A DNA stretch of 64,000 bases from Branchiostoma floridae (GCF_000003815.2 NC_049988.1:14308501-14372500); one strand, 5' to 3'. Positions 1 to 42,300 are shown, numbered from the stretch's first letter. The notes: generated from the sequence alone by a model not told the origin. Numbers and translations are program-made.

Positions 1-1911
1 GATACTTGATTGTATAGTCCATATGCATTCCTGAAGACAGGTTGTGTAACACTTTTGATCATTCTCAAAGGCAAATAGAATGTTCGGTGTTGGAAGCACG
101 TAAATATCGGACAGAGAGTTGCCCAACACTCACTCTGTCTCTGTAAGATGCAAGACAAATCATACAAACTGGCAAAGTCTGACAGTACATTATAAGGCAG
201 GGGTTTTTCTAAGGAGAGGGACAGGGGTGATGCGCCCTTATGCTCATCTAAGTATGTGCCCCTTTATTCTAAGGGGTGAATTCTATTACAAGCATAAAAT
301 TCAGATTGACTTGAGGGATGTTAATAGGTCATATGTTGACACAAACTTCAATGGTCGACCTTTCAGTCATTCCCCTCCTCAATAAGCCTTAGAACACCCC
401 ATTTTAACCTAGAATTCCCTAAAATCTTTACATTGTTGAATGGAAAGGAAATGCACACCATTGCTCTGCTCCCTCTAGCTCGAATGGGATTCATTTCTAG
501 GAAAACCCATGCCTTATATCCAAATAAGGCCAGATGTTTTTAAAATCTGCATTGAATTTACTAGACTATCATTATCTGCAATACAATTTTCTCAAAAATG
601 TTTCTATACAGTCACAAAGCAGCACCTGAACATCAAGACCCTGGAACGTCACAACAAAAACAATTTCTCAGCAGAGATTTGCTTCGGTTCATTCTTTTTT
701 GTAGTTTTTTTTAGGATAGTTTCTTCTCTCTCAGTGTTCACTAGATTTACAACACGACTTGGATTCATGCTATACACTACAGAAGTACATTTTTTTGTCA
801 GCAGCTTTGTAAATGGCACAGTTACACATTGTGCAGTTGTGGACATAAGACCAAGACATGTAGGGCTGATTCCATCCATACTAACTATTCACCACCAGAA
901 TGTCTAAAACTCAGCCTTCTGGCTTGGCCATTTTACACTTTTTCATATTCAGCAACCTGTTTCTTTTGCTTTTTCCACTAAAATCTGCTGGCCAGGAGTA
1001 GATTGCATATTAAGTGGTTAATTAAGCAACAAGCTTGTAGTTTGCATCTACACGTATTAGAGATGCACATGTTGAAGCAGGAAGCTAGAATGGAATCGAA
1101 TAAGCCCTCAGTCTTAACACCATTAGAACTAAAACTGCAGCACCGATCTCCAGACATGTATGTCACCACTCCATCATCTTAAAAACAAGTCAATTTGCCT
1201 TTGCAAAGCACAAGCACCAAACATTTTGATCATGATTCAATTTTTGTCTGATTCTCTTCAAGATTCAAGTCATACTTCAACTGTACTCACTTGTGTACCT
1301 TAGTTGGTCCTAAGCACATGGATACCTTAGCAAGCCAAGGATAACGTTAACTTTGTTACTCTCGTCCATGAAGGTTAGACTTTGGTAATCTTCTTTCAAA
1401 GCTTCTGCTGTTCATGTTAGGGTGGTGCTTTAAGCAGAGTTCTGAGGTGTCAGACGCCATGTCCTAATCAGGGAATCATACAACAGGTCTGAACGACTAT
1501 CTCTGTTACCAAGGACACAAATACATCCCTGCGGCGCTCTGGAGTATTTTGTGATATGGATCTTGAGTACCACTCATTAATCACAACATGTACATATTAA
1601 TTAAAAATCACTCATTAAATTCTGCTGTATTCAATTAGGGAATTGGGGTGGGAATTGTTTGTCATCAAAAAACAGGAAGATTACATACAATGAATGCATC
1701 AAAATTAATTTCGTTACAAAATGAGCACATTTTTTGCCCAATTATTCATCTACAACTAATATTTTTCTTATTATAGTAGCCAGCCACACGTACCATAGAA
1801 TTCTGTAGTCAATAATCATTTCAACCATAAGTACCTTTGCCTTCATTTACCTTTAATGATTTGCAGTTTCCATAGAGACGACCTTTCAACTTTGACCCTT
1901 CCCCTCTGCCC
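1..1911. other. Secernin 3' flank, no gene recognised
   Basis: AT-rich sequence containing the presumed secernin 3' UTR nearest 1912 and flanking DNA beyond it. Short open frames at 119-385 and 509-907 show no protein-like composition, no splice context and no family motif. Nothing else is supported. Confidence 0.5.
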
Positions 1912-31333
<29,422 letters not shown>

Positions 31334-31336
31334 TCT
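31334..31336 (-). other. SCRN: Splice acceptor one base before the secernin ATG
   Basis: On the minus strand, TTTTCTCCTGTGTCCACCCC is followed by AG (31336-31335), one A (31334) and then ATG at 31333. This strong acceptor implies a spliced untranslated leader. Confidence 0.85.
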
Positions 31337-32039
31337 GGGGTGGACACAGGAGAAAAGTTTGTGATCAGAACAGACTCAGAATAATGGCTCCCAAGAGTGT
31401 TACAAAGATGGCCTGAGTGATAGCAGTCTTCTTTGGACAGGACACCTGAGTATAGGCCATTTACTTTATGATCAAACTTTTATGATGAACAAGAAGAGAG
31501 CTACTATTCTAGTATGTACATTACTTAAAAAAATGAAGTGCAGTCAGCATCAGAGTTTTGGGAACAGTACAATGAAAGATATCCACTTATATATGGACAT
31601 AATCATGTGTAACATTACATGCATTGTTTGAAAAGTGAAGCAATGGGGGTGGGAGGTTGCTCAACAGCATGCATTATGATCGGCATTGCAGACCATGGAA
31701 AATGAAGCATTCTGAGAACAAAGTTTTTTGTGTCAGGTTAAGGCTTAGCGTCACATATCTAAACCGCGGCCCGGACGGGCTTTATAAAAAAAATGTATTA
31801 TGTAAAAATATGCACAAATAATGCCCACGCCTATTCTCTTTACGTCTTGTAAAGTTTACTGTCTCATATCATACTTTTCATTTCCGAAAGCCACCTGGCC
31901 GGGTCCCGGTTTGGAAATGTGACGTAGGCCTAACCCCAGGTTATCTGTTTTAACCATCCCCATAAAAAACAGCAAGCTTGATCTAGGTCACCTTTTTTCT
32001 GTCCTTACCACAAAGCTAAGAAGACAAATGACAGCACCT

Positions 32040-32530
32040 TCAGTTTCATAATGTCTAGACAGCCCCTTGTACGGACCCAGGTGTGGACTCGGAAATTACA
32101 GATATCAATACCGGCACAAAACACAGTTAAGCACCACAACAGGGGGTTTAAATACACCCTAGAAAAATCAATGCCAGCTTGTTGCTGGGTATGGATTGTG
32201 GAGGCGCGAGTGCTGGGATTTGCTTGTCGCACTATTAGCTTCCATTAGTCCAAAATTGTGGGATATTGCAACACCAATTGGGTGCCATGCTGTGAATAAC
32301 CGCACTTGGCAGGCTTTTACACTTATTACCGGGGCGACGGGCATACTTTTTATCAGGGACATTTTCCCGCTCGAAATTGCCATGTTGACATCTTTATTTG
32401 CACTTGTGCTGCATGTCGTAAGTCTGAGATCACATTGATGACTAAGAACACAGTGATTGTCCGTCTTTCTCTTCTCCAAGGCTGCATGAACTAAGCCTGA
32501 CACAGACTCTGGGATCGACCAAAGGAAAAC
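32040..32530. promoter_or_regulatory. Candidate conserved non-coding island
   Basis: A long non-repetitive block with words such as GGATTGTGGAG, GCACTTGGCAGG and CTTTATTTGCACTTG. Both strands have open frames over the same bases, which argues against either being translated. Called from composition. Confidence 0.28.
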
Positions 32531-32728
32531 AATCAGTCTTATAATGTACGGCGTGATTCATGAGGGCTCAGCTGTTAGGTAATCTTGCCTGCATTTTGTA
32601 AAGGCATTTAAATCCATGGCTGTCCATATCCGCTGCCATCTCCAAGATGTGTTGCAATCAGGGCTATTCTAATGGCCTGGCAGAGCCCCACATTATTCTA
32701 CAGGGAACTTTCTTTTCCGATACAGTTT

Positions 32729-32945
32729 AACACTAGTTCACCTTTATCCGTTGGGTAACCTATATCCGTTGCTTTTAAAACCAGGGCATTTGGGGATATC
32801 ACGTCAATGGACGTTGGTTTCAAATTGCAATATTTTCAGTATATTGCAGTTTTAAACTACCACCCCTCGGCTTGATGTGCCCCAACACCCTGTTACGAAA
32901 AACAACGGATATAGGTTACCTCACGGATAAAGGTTATCTAGTGTT
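32729..32945. mobile_element. Palindromic MITE family A, copy 5
   Basis: Almost complete: AACACTAGTTCACCTTTATC at the left, GGATAAAGGTTATCTAGTGT at the right, and an AT-rich central hairpin around ATTTTCAGTATATTGC. Confidence 0.85.
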
Positions 32946-34317
32946 ACAGTCTCAGCTGAAAGAAACCATCAAAATTTTTTAAAGCCAAGCTGAAATATGA
33001 TGATTTCATTGTACACGTTCAGATGATACAGTTAAAAGCATTGAGTTTGAATGAAGACGTTAATACAGGTAATGTACATGCATATTTATGAGTACCATAT
33101 AACCCTTGTTTATTATTCACAATGCAGCGATACTCGTATTCTCTGTGCTTACTCATGTACAGTGCATCTTACGTCTGACTTACTACTATTGAATATCTAT
33201 TTTGCGGAGACCGAAACATCAATACGTCCATGTCCTCAGCTACGGTGTGAGAAATGGAAATAAAACCATGGAATGGAGCTGCCATAAACTAGATCCGGAA
33301 CATCGATTAGCCTGGCTGCTTTTGCATGATGGAATTAGTCCTGCTCCAGTTCATCAATTGTTACATATGGAGTCAGGTGGCTGTCCTAACGACTGCTTTG
33401 GGCAAGAAAGACTGGCCGGGATATAAGCTTTAATGATTCACACCCCATTGTAGCCACCAGATTTCCAGTTGCCAAACCATTGTTGTCTCTTAAAAGCACT
33501 GTGACACCACACTTCATACAGTTCACAGATATAAGAATTTCAGTTTTGAGACCATTATCTAAGTATCTACATCGTAGCCTAGTTGGCTTGGATAGCTTTA
33601 AACATACACAAACCCTTTGTAATTGTACTAATTTGTAGCCACAAGATCTTGAGTAACCCTTTGTATACATGTAGTCTCTCTGCAACAATGTCTTGTCATA
33701 CTATCCTTCAAGGAATTCTTATTAAGTAAAAATGCTTACTTTTGAGACCATTATTATTTAGTACATGCATAAAACAGCAAGATAAGGTTGGTAAAATATG
33801 ACCAAAAGTTCCTTGATATGACCAAATGTATCTGAAAACAGAAGGACCCTATACCCCCATGTTATAAAATCTATCAACATTCATTGCCGGCCTGGGAATT
33901 TTTACCCGAAAGGCAGCAAGTCAGCCCCATAATTAATTCATACTGGAGCATGGTACCATTGGAATATACCCCTGGAACCCTCACTGAAACATTTATACCC
34001 GCCAGACAGCTTTTGATAATTCAATCTGTGCTAAATAGACGCATCAAAACATGATCATGACATTATCAAGATGGAAAAGGGAGTACCTCAGACAGCTTAC
34101 ACAGAAGGAACAGACGTTCCTGACAGCAAAAAAAGAGTAAGTTTCTTATCTGTGCTGGCCAGCTTCTATATGTACATATGAGTTGGTCTGTATGGGGGTC
34201 CTGACAACACTTTACACTGAATTAGGATCGGAAGAAACTCCTACGTATTAAGCTAAAATCAAGGAAGGCAAGTACGTATAATTTGGATGCCTCGCTATGA
34301 ATTACATGAATACAATA

Positions 34318-34525
34318 CTGTAAATGCATTTAAGTTTGCGGGGATTTAATTTCGCAGTAGCAGGAAAAGCGACTTTTCGTGGTGGTTTTAAGTTCGCGAT
34401 AGCAACATGCACTGTAGTCTATTACTGCTATAGAAAAATGTTCGCGGTGGATTTAAGTTCGCGGTGAAGCGGCGACTGCAAAAACCACGAACAATAAACC
34501 ACCGTGAAAATTTCTGCATTTACAG
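34318..34525. mobile_element. CTGTAAATGCA MITE with TA target duplication
   Basis: Terminal inverted repeats CTGTAAATGCA / TGCATTTACAG flanked by TA on both sides. The interior has repeated TTCGCGGTGG and AAGTTCGCG words. The TA target suggests a Tc1/mariner-mobilised MITE (inference). Confidence 0.8.
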
Positions 34526-34746
34526 TATGGCATTCCCTAAAAATTATGCAAAATCAAAAAGTGCCTACATGTTACAGAAAAGAGCATGCAGAGCTAGCTA
34601 TGCAAAGCCCCTCTTCTGAAAGTAAACATGCCACTGTCGAGAGGGACAGACCACTCTCAGTACTTCCTGGAGAGGGTCAAATTTCCGTACAATGTAAGGA
34701 AATTTACATGTCTTCAAGTTAGCTGTGACATAACTTCACAGTTGGG

Positions 34747-35863
34747 CAATTTAATTTCTTGGTTCACGGATTTTTTCATAAAAAATATGGAGCGATAGGG
34801 CGAAAAAAAAAATTGTAAAATGGTTGGGGTAAAGATAAGGGCTAATCCAAAACTTAAAGGCATACTACGCAGTTTTTTGCGCTCAAATTTGAAATATTCT
34901 AGAATTAAGAAATATCAGATTTACTACTACTTTTTGTCACTTTTTGACACTTTTGTGTCATTATTTCACGTTTGCAACGTAAAGGATTAGCCTACAAACA
35001 TTCCGCTCTAGGCACCCTGTAACCTTGTGTCCCCCCAAGTTAGACCCTCCAGGTCTTGCTTGCCACCGGTAGGTCCCCCGGGGTGGGGTAATCAGTTAGC
35101 ACATGCATGGCAGACTGCAGATAAAGAACACAATGGAGATCTTCTTTGGAAACACCTATATCTAATCATTCTAAAATAGCATATAATCATGAACTTATTA
35201 GTCTATTTTGTAGGATATCACAAGCTGAGGTCATATTCCCTTCAAAACTGCAAGAAACCTTGTACAGAAAGCTAGTCTACTGTACTCAGAGGAACTGTCA
35301 ACTGGCCCCCCACTGGGAAGCCAGGCTGATAAGCAAGAAACAACAACACACAGAGGCAGTAACCAGCCTGTGCCCATCTGTTTCTTGGAAGATCACAATT
35401 TTTATACATCATAATGTGGTGCATTGATGTCGCAGCATCTCTCCATGAATATTGGTATGCAATGCTATAGGGTTGATTGAACTAACAATGTAAAGAAAAA
35501 GTAGGAAAAGCTACTTTTTGTTTTGTTCAAAAATCCCGTAGTATGCCTTTAAAGAATAAAAAGTTTTCAGCTTGAAAAAAGTACAAAAACACTATTACTG
35601 TACAGTAACAGCACCTGTTTGTTGAAAATTACAAAAGTAGTGTCAGTTTTTATGTTTGTCCCATTCTTCATGAATGAAAAATATTAGTGGAATAATAATA
35701 CCCACATTTTAAGGAGCTTATAATGTAAAGGCCAATTTGCTACACCAGAAAGTTGGTGAATGGTTTCATTAATGGTGAAAATTTGCCGAGTGGTAATTTT
35801 TATTTTTATTTTTTCCCCAAAAAAATAGGAGCGGGAGAATCCGTGAACCAATCAATTAAATTG
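34747..35863. mobile_element. Outer inverted-repeat element interrupted by a second transposon
   Basis: The ends CAATTTAATTTCTTGGTTCA and the inverted TGAACCAATCAATTAAATTG also share CACGGATT/AATCCGTG. The element at 34858-35548 is inserted within it. Confidence 0.75.
34858..35548. mobile_element. Inner TTAA-flanked transposon
   Basis: Inverted ends AGGCATACTACGCAG / CGTAGTATGCCT flanked by TTAA (34854-34857, 35549-35552). No transposase frame. A Kolobok or piggyBac-type target site is suggested. Confidence 0.8.
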
Positions 35864-36665
35864 GTATGGCTGATAATGTAGTGTTCACTGTGTTTTTAAT
35901 CTAAGTTTGTGGAAGGTCTACATTTAGATATATATTTATTTATAACAGTAATTGTGAACATATGTAAAAGTATAGTGTACCCGGATAGTGAAACTGGACA
36001 GTGAGTTAGTGAGTGTACCCCTCTAAACTGCTGATTAGTAGCAGCTATATAACATGCTGGCCACCATTGTAAGTTTTCAAATACATAGAAAACATGTAAA
36101 CATAGAAAAAGGCTGTCAAATGTCGCCTACCTGAGGTTTAGCTGGTGGAAAACTCACAATGGCAGTGAAGTTTGACGTCTAATATGTCCGTCTAGAAAGT
36201 ATCAATTGTTTCAAGTGCAAAGGTCAAAGTCAACACTGCAGCAGACCAAACACTGGTTACCTTTGACCTCTCCAGAGCGGACATAAAAACACATATTCTA
36301 GACAGTCCAGGACACCCAAAACATGGCTAAAATCCTAGTTTTTTCCACAAAATAAAACAGCCAGAACCCTTACCTGTAATTTCCAGCTCTAAAATGCTTG
36401 GTGTTTTGTCTCTTTTGAGAAACTTTGATTTTGTAAAGGTAGTCTAGATCAGCAGTGTCTACATACAAGATTATGATTTACCATTAATTCATTTTGTGTG
36501 TGGTTTTATTTGGGGGGGGGGGGGCGTCAAGTGCTGTTGTGACTGACGATTTTTTAAACAGATTTTTTCCTCCAGAAAATATGGAGATTGTTTTGAAAAA
36601 TCTCCAGACTATTTCGAAAATTATTTGTTATGGATTCCCTGTAGTTTGGGAAAATCAGTACTGTA

Positions 36666-37039
36666 CAGGGCTCGAAATAATTTTTTTGGCATACCTGCAC
36701 TTGTTCAGGTAACTTGTGCAGGTCACTTGTGTAGGTAACATTGAAAATTACCTGCACCAGCCAAATTTTACCTGCAACACTCTGAATTTAGGAAGTATGG
36801 TTCAATACTAAAGTTGTTCAGGAACCATTGCTATTTTTTTCTTATATACTAGGTGGCAACACTTAAAGCAGCTAATAACAATCCACACACAGCTACATCA
36901 TCATAGGACTTTTATGTATAAACCCCAGTACATGTAACGTTACCAGTGCAGGTTAGGTGCAGGTAGACACCAGAAATACCTGCACAGCTCCAATTTTACC
37001 TGCACTAACTTGAATATGCAGGGGGTATTTCGAGCCCTG
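36666..37039. mobile_element. CAGGGCTCGAAAT element with ACCTGCAC motifs (CAGGG superfamily, subfamily 3)
   Basis: Ends CAGGGCTCGAAATAA and TATTTCGAGCCCTG. The internal word ACCTGCAC and its complement recur many times, including GCACAGCTCCAATTTTACCT near the right end. Confidence 0.85.
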
Positions 37040-37177
37040 ATATTACTGATATGGTTGAACATAATGCTTTATTTTTAAATGTACCACTTTTGCACATGTG
37101 TCAGTACAATGTGATTGTGAAGCAAAGAGTGGCTTTTTTACATACACTTTTATTGTGTTCTATAGTGGTTGTCATTG

Positions 37178-37521
37178 CAGGGCTCGAAATTCATTTTGGG
37201 GATTAGGTGCACTGGTGCACCCAGCTGAAAAAATTGGGTGGACTACTTAAATTTAAGTAGAATGTCAGAAAAACCTAATAACAAACATAGTTATATGCTA
37301 TCAAATTCTTAAACAAGTACCATGACAGACATTTTTATAATCTTTCTAAACCTTAAATGCCAATAATACGATGTATACTAGTACACTTTGATATCTTTAC
37401 ATACATAAACTCAAGAAAATATTTGGGTGCACCCTATGCACAATTGGGTGCACAGCTCCAATTTTGGGTGCACCTGGGTGCACATGCACATGCAGTGATG
37501 CACCCAGTATTTCGAGCCCTT
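37178..37521. mobile_element. CAGGGCTCGAAAT element with GGGTGCACC motifs (CAGGG superfamily, subfamily 4)
   Basis: Same termini (CAGGGCTCGAAATTC / GTATTTCGAGCCCTT) and the same CACAGCTCCAATTTT landmark as the element at 36666, but the recurring internal word is GGGTGCACC instead of ACCTGCAC. Confidence 0.85.
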
Positions 37522-38579
37522 AGAACAAAACTAGATACTTTGTGAAAAGTCACGAGCCTCACACGTCGTTGAAAATTGAAAAATCTGGCGATTTCTAAAA
37601 GTCTCCAGATTTCCCAGAAAAAAAAATTTTGAAGATCATATTTTGAAGATCATTTGTCATGGATTCTGTATAGATTGTGAAAATAAAGCCACTGCCAAAG
37701 TTTTACCATTCACAGTACATGTACCAGTTTTACAGCAACATCTGTCTGTGACATTGTGACTGAACTAATGACATGTTGACTTCACAGTGACATCTGCTTC
37801 ATCAGCAGGGATTCACCATTAATAGCTCCCCGAGGGACGCATCTGATATCACTTTAACAAGGTGACAAGGTACCGTCCTGAAGCAAAGTAAAAATTGCAC
37901 ATGAATCACTTTTCAGTACAAAGTAGTAATGATGCAAATTTTGTCATCAAAGATTAACAGAAATATTGATATTACTGCTTTCAGGTGAAATTGTTTGGAA
38001 AAACTTTTACACAAAAATCAACAATATGGATTCAGTTCCTTCCATCCTTCTTTTAGCATTACTGGTAGCAATGCATGAATACTGGAAGCAATGCATGAAT
38101 ATACTAGTATATTTCCATCTTTAAACAAGGTTAGAGAAGGAAGGTCACAACAATGGCCAAAATTGACATTGACTGAAACAACTTTATGTTACATGCAGGG
38201 CATATAAATCATGGTGAATTTCCCAAGGGAAACATGGAGGAAACACAGGTTCACACATGAATTATGCAAAATTACCTGGTGAAAATGTTGTTATATTCTC
38301 TCACCAAATCACTGGTATTAGAGAACTTAATTAGGAGCTAGATAACTGGCTTTACCTGGCTTTTAAACATTTTAGTTCATTTGTTGTCTTTTTGTTGTGG
38401 CAGGTAGAAGAAATTGTCAATCCAGCCTTTTGCCTGTCTACGACTACTCAAAATATTTCACAATATTTTCTACATTAAGTCAGGTTCAAAATTCTGGGGT
38501 CTGATGTAGAATAAGAGCTTTCACACCATTGGCACACTCAATTGCATGCCAAGCAACACAAACAAACAAACAAATAAAA

Positions 38580-38720
38580 NNNNNNNNNNNNNNNNNNNNN
38601 NNNNNNNNNNNNNNNNNNNNNNNNNNNNNNNNNNNNNNNNNNNNNNNNNNNNNNNNNNNNNNNNNNNNNNNNNNNNNNNNNNNNNNNNNNNNNNNNNNNN
38701 NNNNNNNNNNNNNNNNNNNN
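38580..38720. other. Assembly gap (141 N)
   Basis: A run of undetermined bases preceded by a CAAA-rich simple repeat. Any open frame across it is artificial. Confidence 1.
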
Positions 38721-38818
38721 TTACTATGAAGAGTGTGGTAGGATGAAATACCATGGCAACAAGCTATACATGTATTGCCATGGCAACAATCTTTAAGTAC
38801 AAAATATATTTTTTAGTA

Positions 38819-40432
38819 CAGTGAAACCTGTCTATAGGGGTCACTCAAGGGACTGGCCAAATTTGGCCCCTATGGGCAGGTGGCCCCTATAGGCAGTATG
38901 GCCAAAAAAGGTACATTTCACCACAAGCAATAAGTGACAAGGCATTCAGCTTCCACTGAGTATTTATTGACAATATTATTAAGGTTATACATTTAAACTA
39001 AAAATAAAAAAATAAACTAAATATGAGTTTAAAACAAACAGTTTAATGAAATACATTTGAATTACTGCTACTGCTACAGCACTGTAGCTGTTCCCTTATT
39101 TCTGTATAGTAAAAATGTATGCCAATCATGACATTAAAGATTTAGAGAGAAGACATACTCTACTATTATTAATATTAGACATTAACTCTAATCTGAGTCC
39201 GACACTAATCTGAGTCTTGCCGTTCTCGGAATCTGCCGAATTACCAACGTCAATGCGTGTCCCTCGGGAGTCGAAGCCTTCGACATCGTATGTCTGAGTC
39301 AAAACTGACAGACATTTGCTTGGTTCTCTTGTCTTTCATCCAGTTAGAATTGTCTGAACACGAAGTCAGCGCCGCCATTTTCCTTTGTTCCTCGATCTCA
39401 CTTTTTCTGAGCTTGGGTCACAGCGCGAGTCTCCGGCAACTTTACCAATCGAATAGACAAATCTTGTAAATGCCGCTAGTTGCCAGCAAAAATTAGACGT
39501 TCAATCACTACTGATGACAAGTTCATAATCATTTCTAAGCATCAAAACACCACAAAAACTTTCATTTGTTCACGAAGGCTTGGCTTGACTTGTCTGCATG
39601 TGCCATTATGCCGAGATGGTCACGTCGAAATAAAACTTTCTCTACGTAGGCTTATTTCTTTGACAAAAATCCAACTAAGTCTAGTTCTCGCATAAATAAT
39701 TGTGATTTAATTGATTTTAATCATTTCCATACCATAATTACCGTATTTTATGCTATACATCAGAATTCTTGTTGCAAAATTTTACCTAGGTAAAAATGGA
39801 GTCGTCCACTGACCCCAATTGACCTTGTTTATTTGCTGCAGCGACGCCATCTTGGAAAATCACGCAAATAAGATGCCGATATTTTTGGCCCGCGGAATAC
39901 GAAAATTAGACCACCGTACATGGATTTCAAGAACATATAACACCAGATACATGAACGGATGGTCTACTTGTAAAATCTGTCCATATAGTCTTGCAGTCTG
40001 CACAGAAATGACGATGTAGAGAAGGGTACAGTGCAAAGAGTCTGGGGCGAGAAAAAACGCCAACAACTTGGGTGGAAAAACTTCGCATAAAATCACATAA
40101 TTTTGTATACTGTTTCTTTATTCAGTGTTTCCTTCGTAAATCGTCCAAGTTGAGCCTACATTTTGCTGATGTATTGCAGAAATTGAAAAAAAAAGTGAAC
40201 CCCTCGTGGGTTTAGCGCGGCGTAACGCGGCCGGCCAGGTGACCGCTATCGGCAGTGTTGGCATAGCGGCCGGACCGAAAATCGTCTGGCCGCGACCGCA
40301 TTCGACAGGTGACCGCTATAGACTATTTCTTAATGCTTAGGTCAATGGGAAAAATCCAAGGGACCGACAAAAAGTGACCGCAATGGCCAGGTGGCCCCTA
40401 TACTCAGGTGACCCCTAAGGCAGGTTTCACTG
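38819..40432. mobile_element. 1.6-kb pogo/Tigger-like non-autonomous element
   Basis: Inverted termini CAGTGAAACCTGTCTATAGG and CCTAAGGCAGGTTTCACTG, flanked by TA (38817-38818, 40433-40434). Sub-terminal CAGGTGGCCCCTATA-type words repeat at both ends. CAGTGAAACC ends plus a TA target suit the pogo branch of Tc1/mariner. No intact transposase is visible. Confidence 0.75.
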
Positions 40433-40439
40433 TATTACT

Positions 40440-40782
40440 CAGGGTTCTAGCTAGTGCATTTTAGCGTAGTGGGCCACTACGCTAAAATGTTTGACCACTA
40501 CGCTAAAATAAGGGCCACTACGCTAATTTTTAACTAGTGTAGTGGTGCTTTGCTATAATTTGCTTGTTCAACAATGACTTATCAATGTCTGAACAATGAA
40601 AAATGATGATATGCTCTCAAAACTGACCCCAAAATCCTTCAAATTACATGTAAAGTTAACAGAGTGCCAACTTTTAACTCTACATTTTCAAAATGACCCC
40701 CTTCCACACCAATCTCCTGATTGGTCGCTTCGCTACCATGCCATTCCCACTACGCTAAAATAAAATCCTGGCTAGAACCCTG
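40440..40782. mobile_element. CAGGGTTCTAGC element with CACTACGCTAAAAT motifs, second copy
   Basis: Inverted relative of 9130-9464 with ends CAGGGTTCTAGCTAGTGC and GGCTAGAACCCTG. It is flanked by TTACT on both sides and sits 5 bp beyond the pogo-like element. Confidence 0.85.
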
Positions 40783-42051
40783 TTACTATTAGTGTTTATT
40801 TGCTGGATATGTAAAATATAAGAAATAAATAAATAGATAAATAAAAACAAAAAGCAAAATAAAAACAAAAAGCATTGCCATGGCAACAATCCCCAGACAT
40901 TGCCATGGCAATAAACTACATTGGAATTAACATGGTCTATACAGGCATGACATTATAATTATCACTATTGCATCATTATTTTTAGTATTGATTTGAGTCA
41001 TAACTGAATAGATTTGTAATCAATCCATAACAATGGTAAAGTATCATTACATTAAGCTACTTTAAACTTAAGGACACTTTAAAATTCTAGGATACACAAG
41101 CCTTTAAAAATTTTATGTTTTTAAAATTTTACAACAAACTTAAATTACATGGTGCATGCAATTAGCAAACTTTTGGAAAAGACCCCCAATAAACATTATA
41201 ATTAACACTCTTGCATCATTGTTTTTAGTATTGATTTGAATGATAACTTGAATATAATATAGATAATCAATCCATAACAAATAATTAAGTAACGTTAAGT
41301 TTCTTTTTTATAGGACAGTCTAAAATACTAGGACACAAACCTTTCAAAATTTTATGTTTTTAAAATTTTACAACAAGCTTAAATTACATGGTGTATGCAA
41401 TTAGCAATTTTTTGGGAAATGACCCCCAATAAACACATAAAATGTACCATCCCTGGGGTCAGATAAATGGGCTAGTAGGAACATCCAGAAATGTGGATGG
41501 ACAAGATAAGGGTTGTTAGTCATGACATACATGCAATGGGAATGGCATCAAACCACACTGAACCATCATATTAGTATGAAGGTTTTATGTACTCCTCTAT
41601 ATAGACTAAACATGTAATAATGATGATCTAAAGACAAGATACTTTTCTTCAAATAAATCATAAATGACAATTGTCTACAATACCAGTTCAATTTTGTATA
41701 ACGGCTGTTCCATTGACCATAGCCATTTTCTCTAAATACTTGGAGAAATTTGGTGGTTTAACTACAACAACTAGCTGTATCAAAACATGGAGGAGGTTTG
41801 GCGATAGTAATTTTCCCCGACTTCCCGAAATATGCACCATCCAATTTCCAGCTCCCTCATGTAGGTTATTGATGGAGCGTCCCTAATGGAACGTCTGGTC
41901 CAGAGACGGAGGCAAGACGTATGGGTCTGTGAGCCCCCGTCAAATAGCTGCCCTTCCGCCCAAAGAAAGTGATAGCTCCAGTGATCGCATTTTCTCCCCA
42001 TCTAGACGGCTGGAGCTATGATGGGACACAACTGAGTGAACACAACGGTAC

Positions 42052-42300
42052 CTGGCGAGCCTTGGATCTCTCAGCCCCTAGCCTCCGTGTCGATTCGTTC
42101 CGCTTCGTCGTACGCAAGGGATCGGGGGGAGACGGGGCCGGAACCGTACGAGATGGCTGGGCGGTGGTGGGCGCAGGAGAACTGAGCACGCGTGTGTCGT
42201 ACTCGATGATTCCGTTCCCGTTTGTGACGTGGCGTTGGGGCCGGGCCACTGGCCGTGTGCGGGCTCTCCGAGACTTGAGAGAGTGAAAGTGATGTCGCGA
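42052..42300 (-). other. SCRN: Candidate untranslated leader exon of secernin
   Basis: A CpG-rich island ending on the minus strand at a good donor (CGCCAG then GTACCG, exon end 42052). Spliced to the acceptor at 31335, the frame that reads into the secernin ATG has an upstream TAG, which supports MADSS as the true start. The 5' boundary is unknown. The link to secernin is inferred from orientation, the required leader and the divergent layout. It could instead start another minus-strand transcript. Confidence 0.45.

Larger units (their letters stand above)
31335..42051 (-). other. SCRN: Putative secernin leader intron
   Basis: If the leader exon ends at 42052, this 10.7-kb interval is the first intron. 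It contains a GC-richer block (32040-32530), a family A MITE, a CTGTAAATGC MITE, a nested transposon pair, two CAGGG elements side by side, a sequence gap, a pogo-like element and another CAGGG element. No exon was recognised. The stretches 33000-34310, 35870-36660, 37530-38570 and 40790-42040 show nothing beyond AT-rich DNA. Confidence 0.5.

Noticed and set aside
38521-38754. Frames across the N run
   Set aside because: Artefact of undetermined bases.
41969-42286. 105-codon plus-strand frame in the CpG-rich region
   Set aside because: Open on several frames of both strands because stops are rare in GC-rich DNA. The minus-strand donor favours a leader exon instead.
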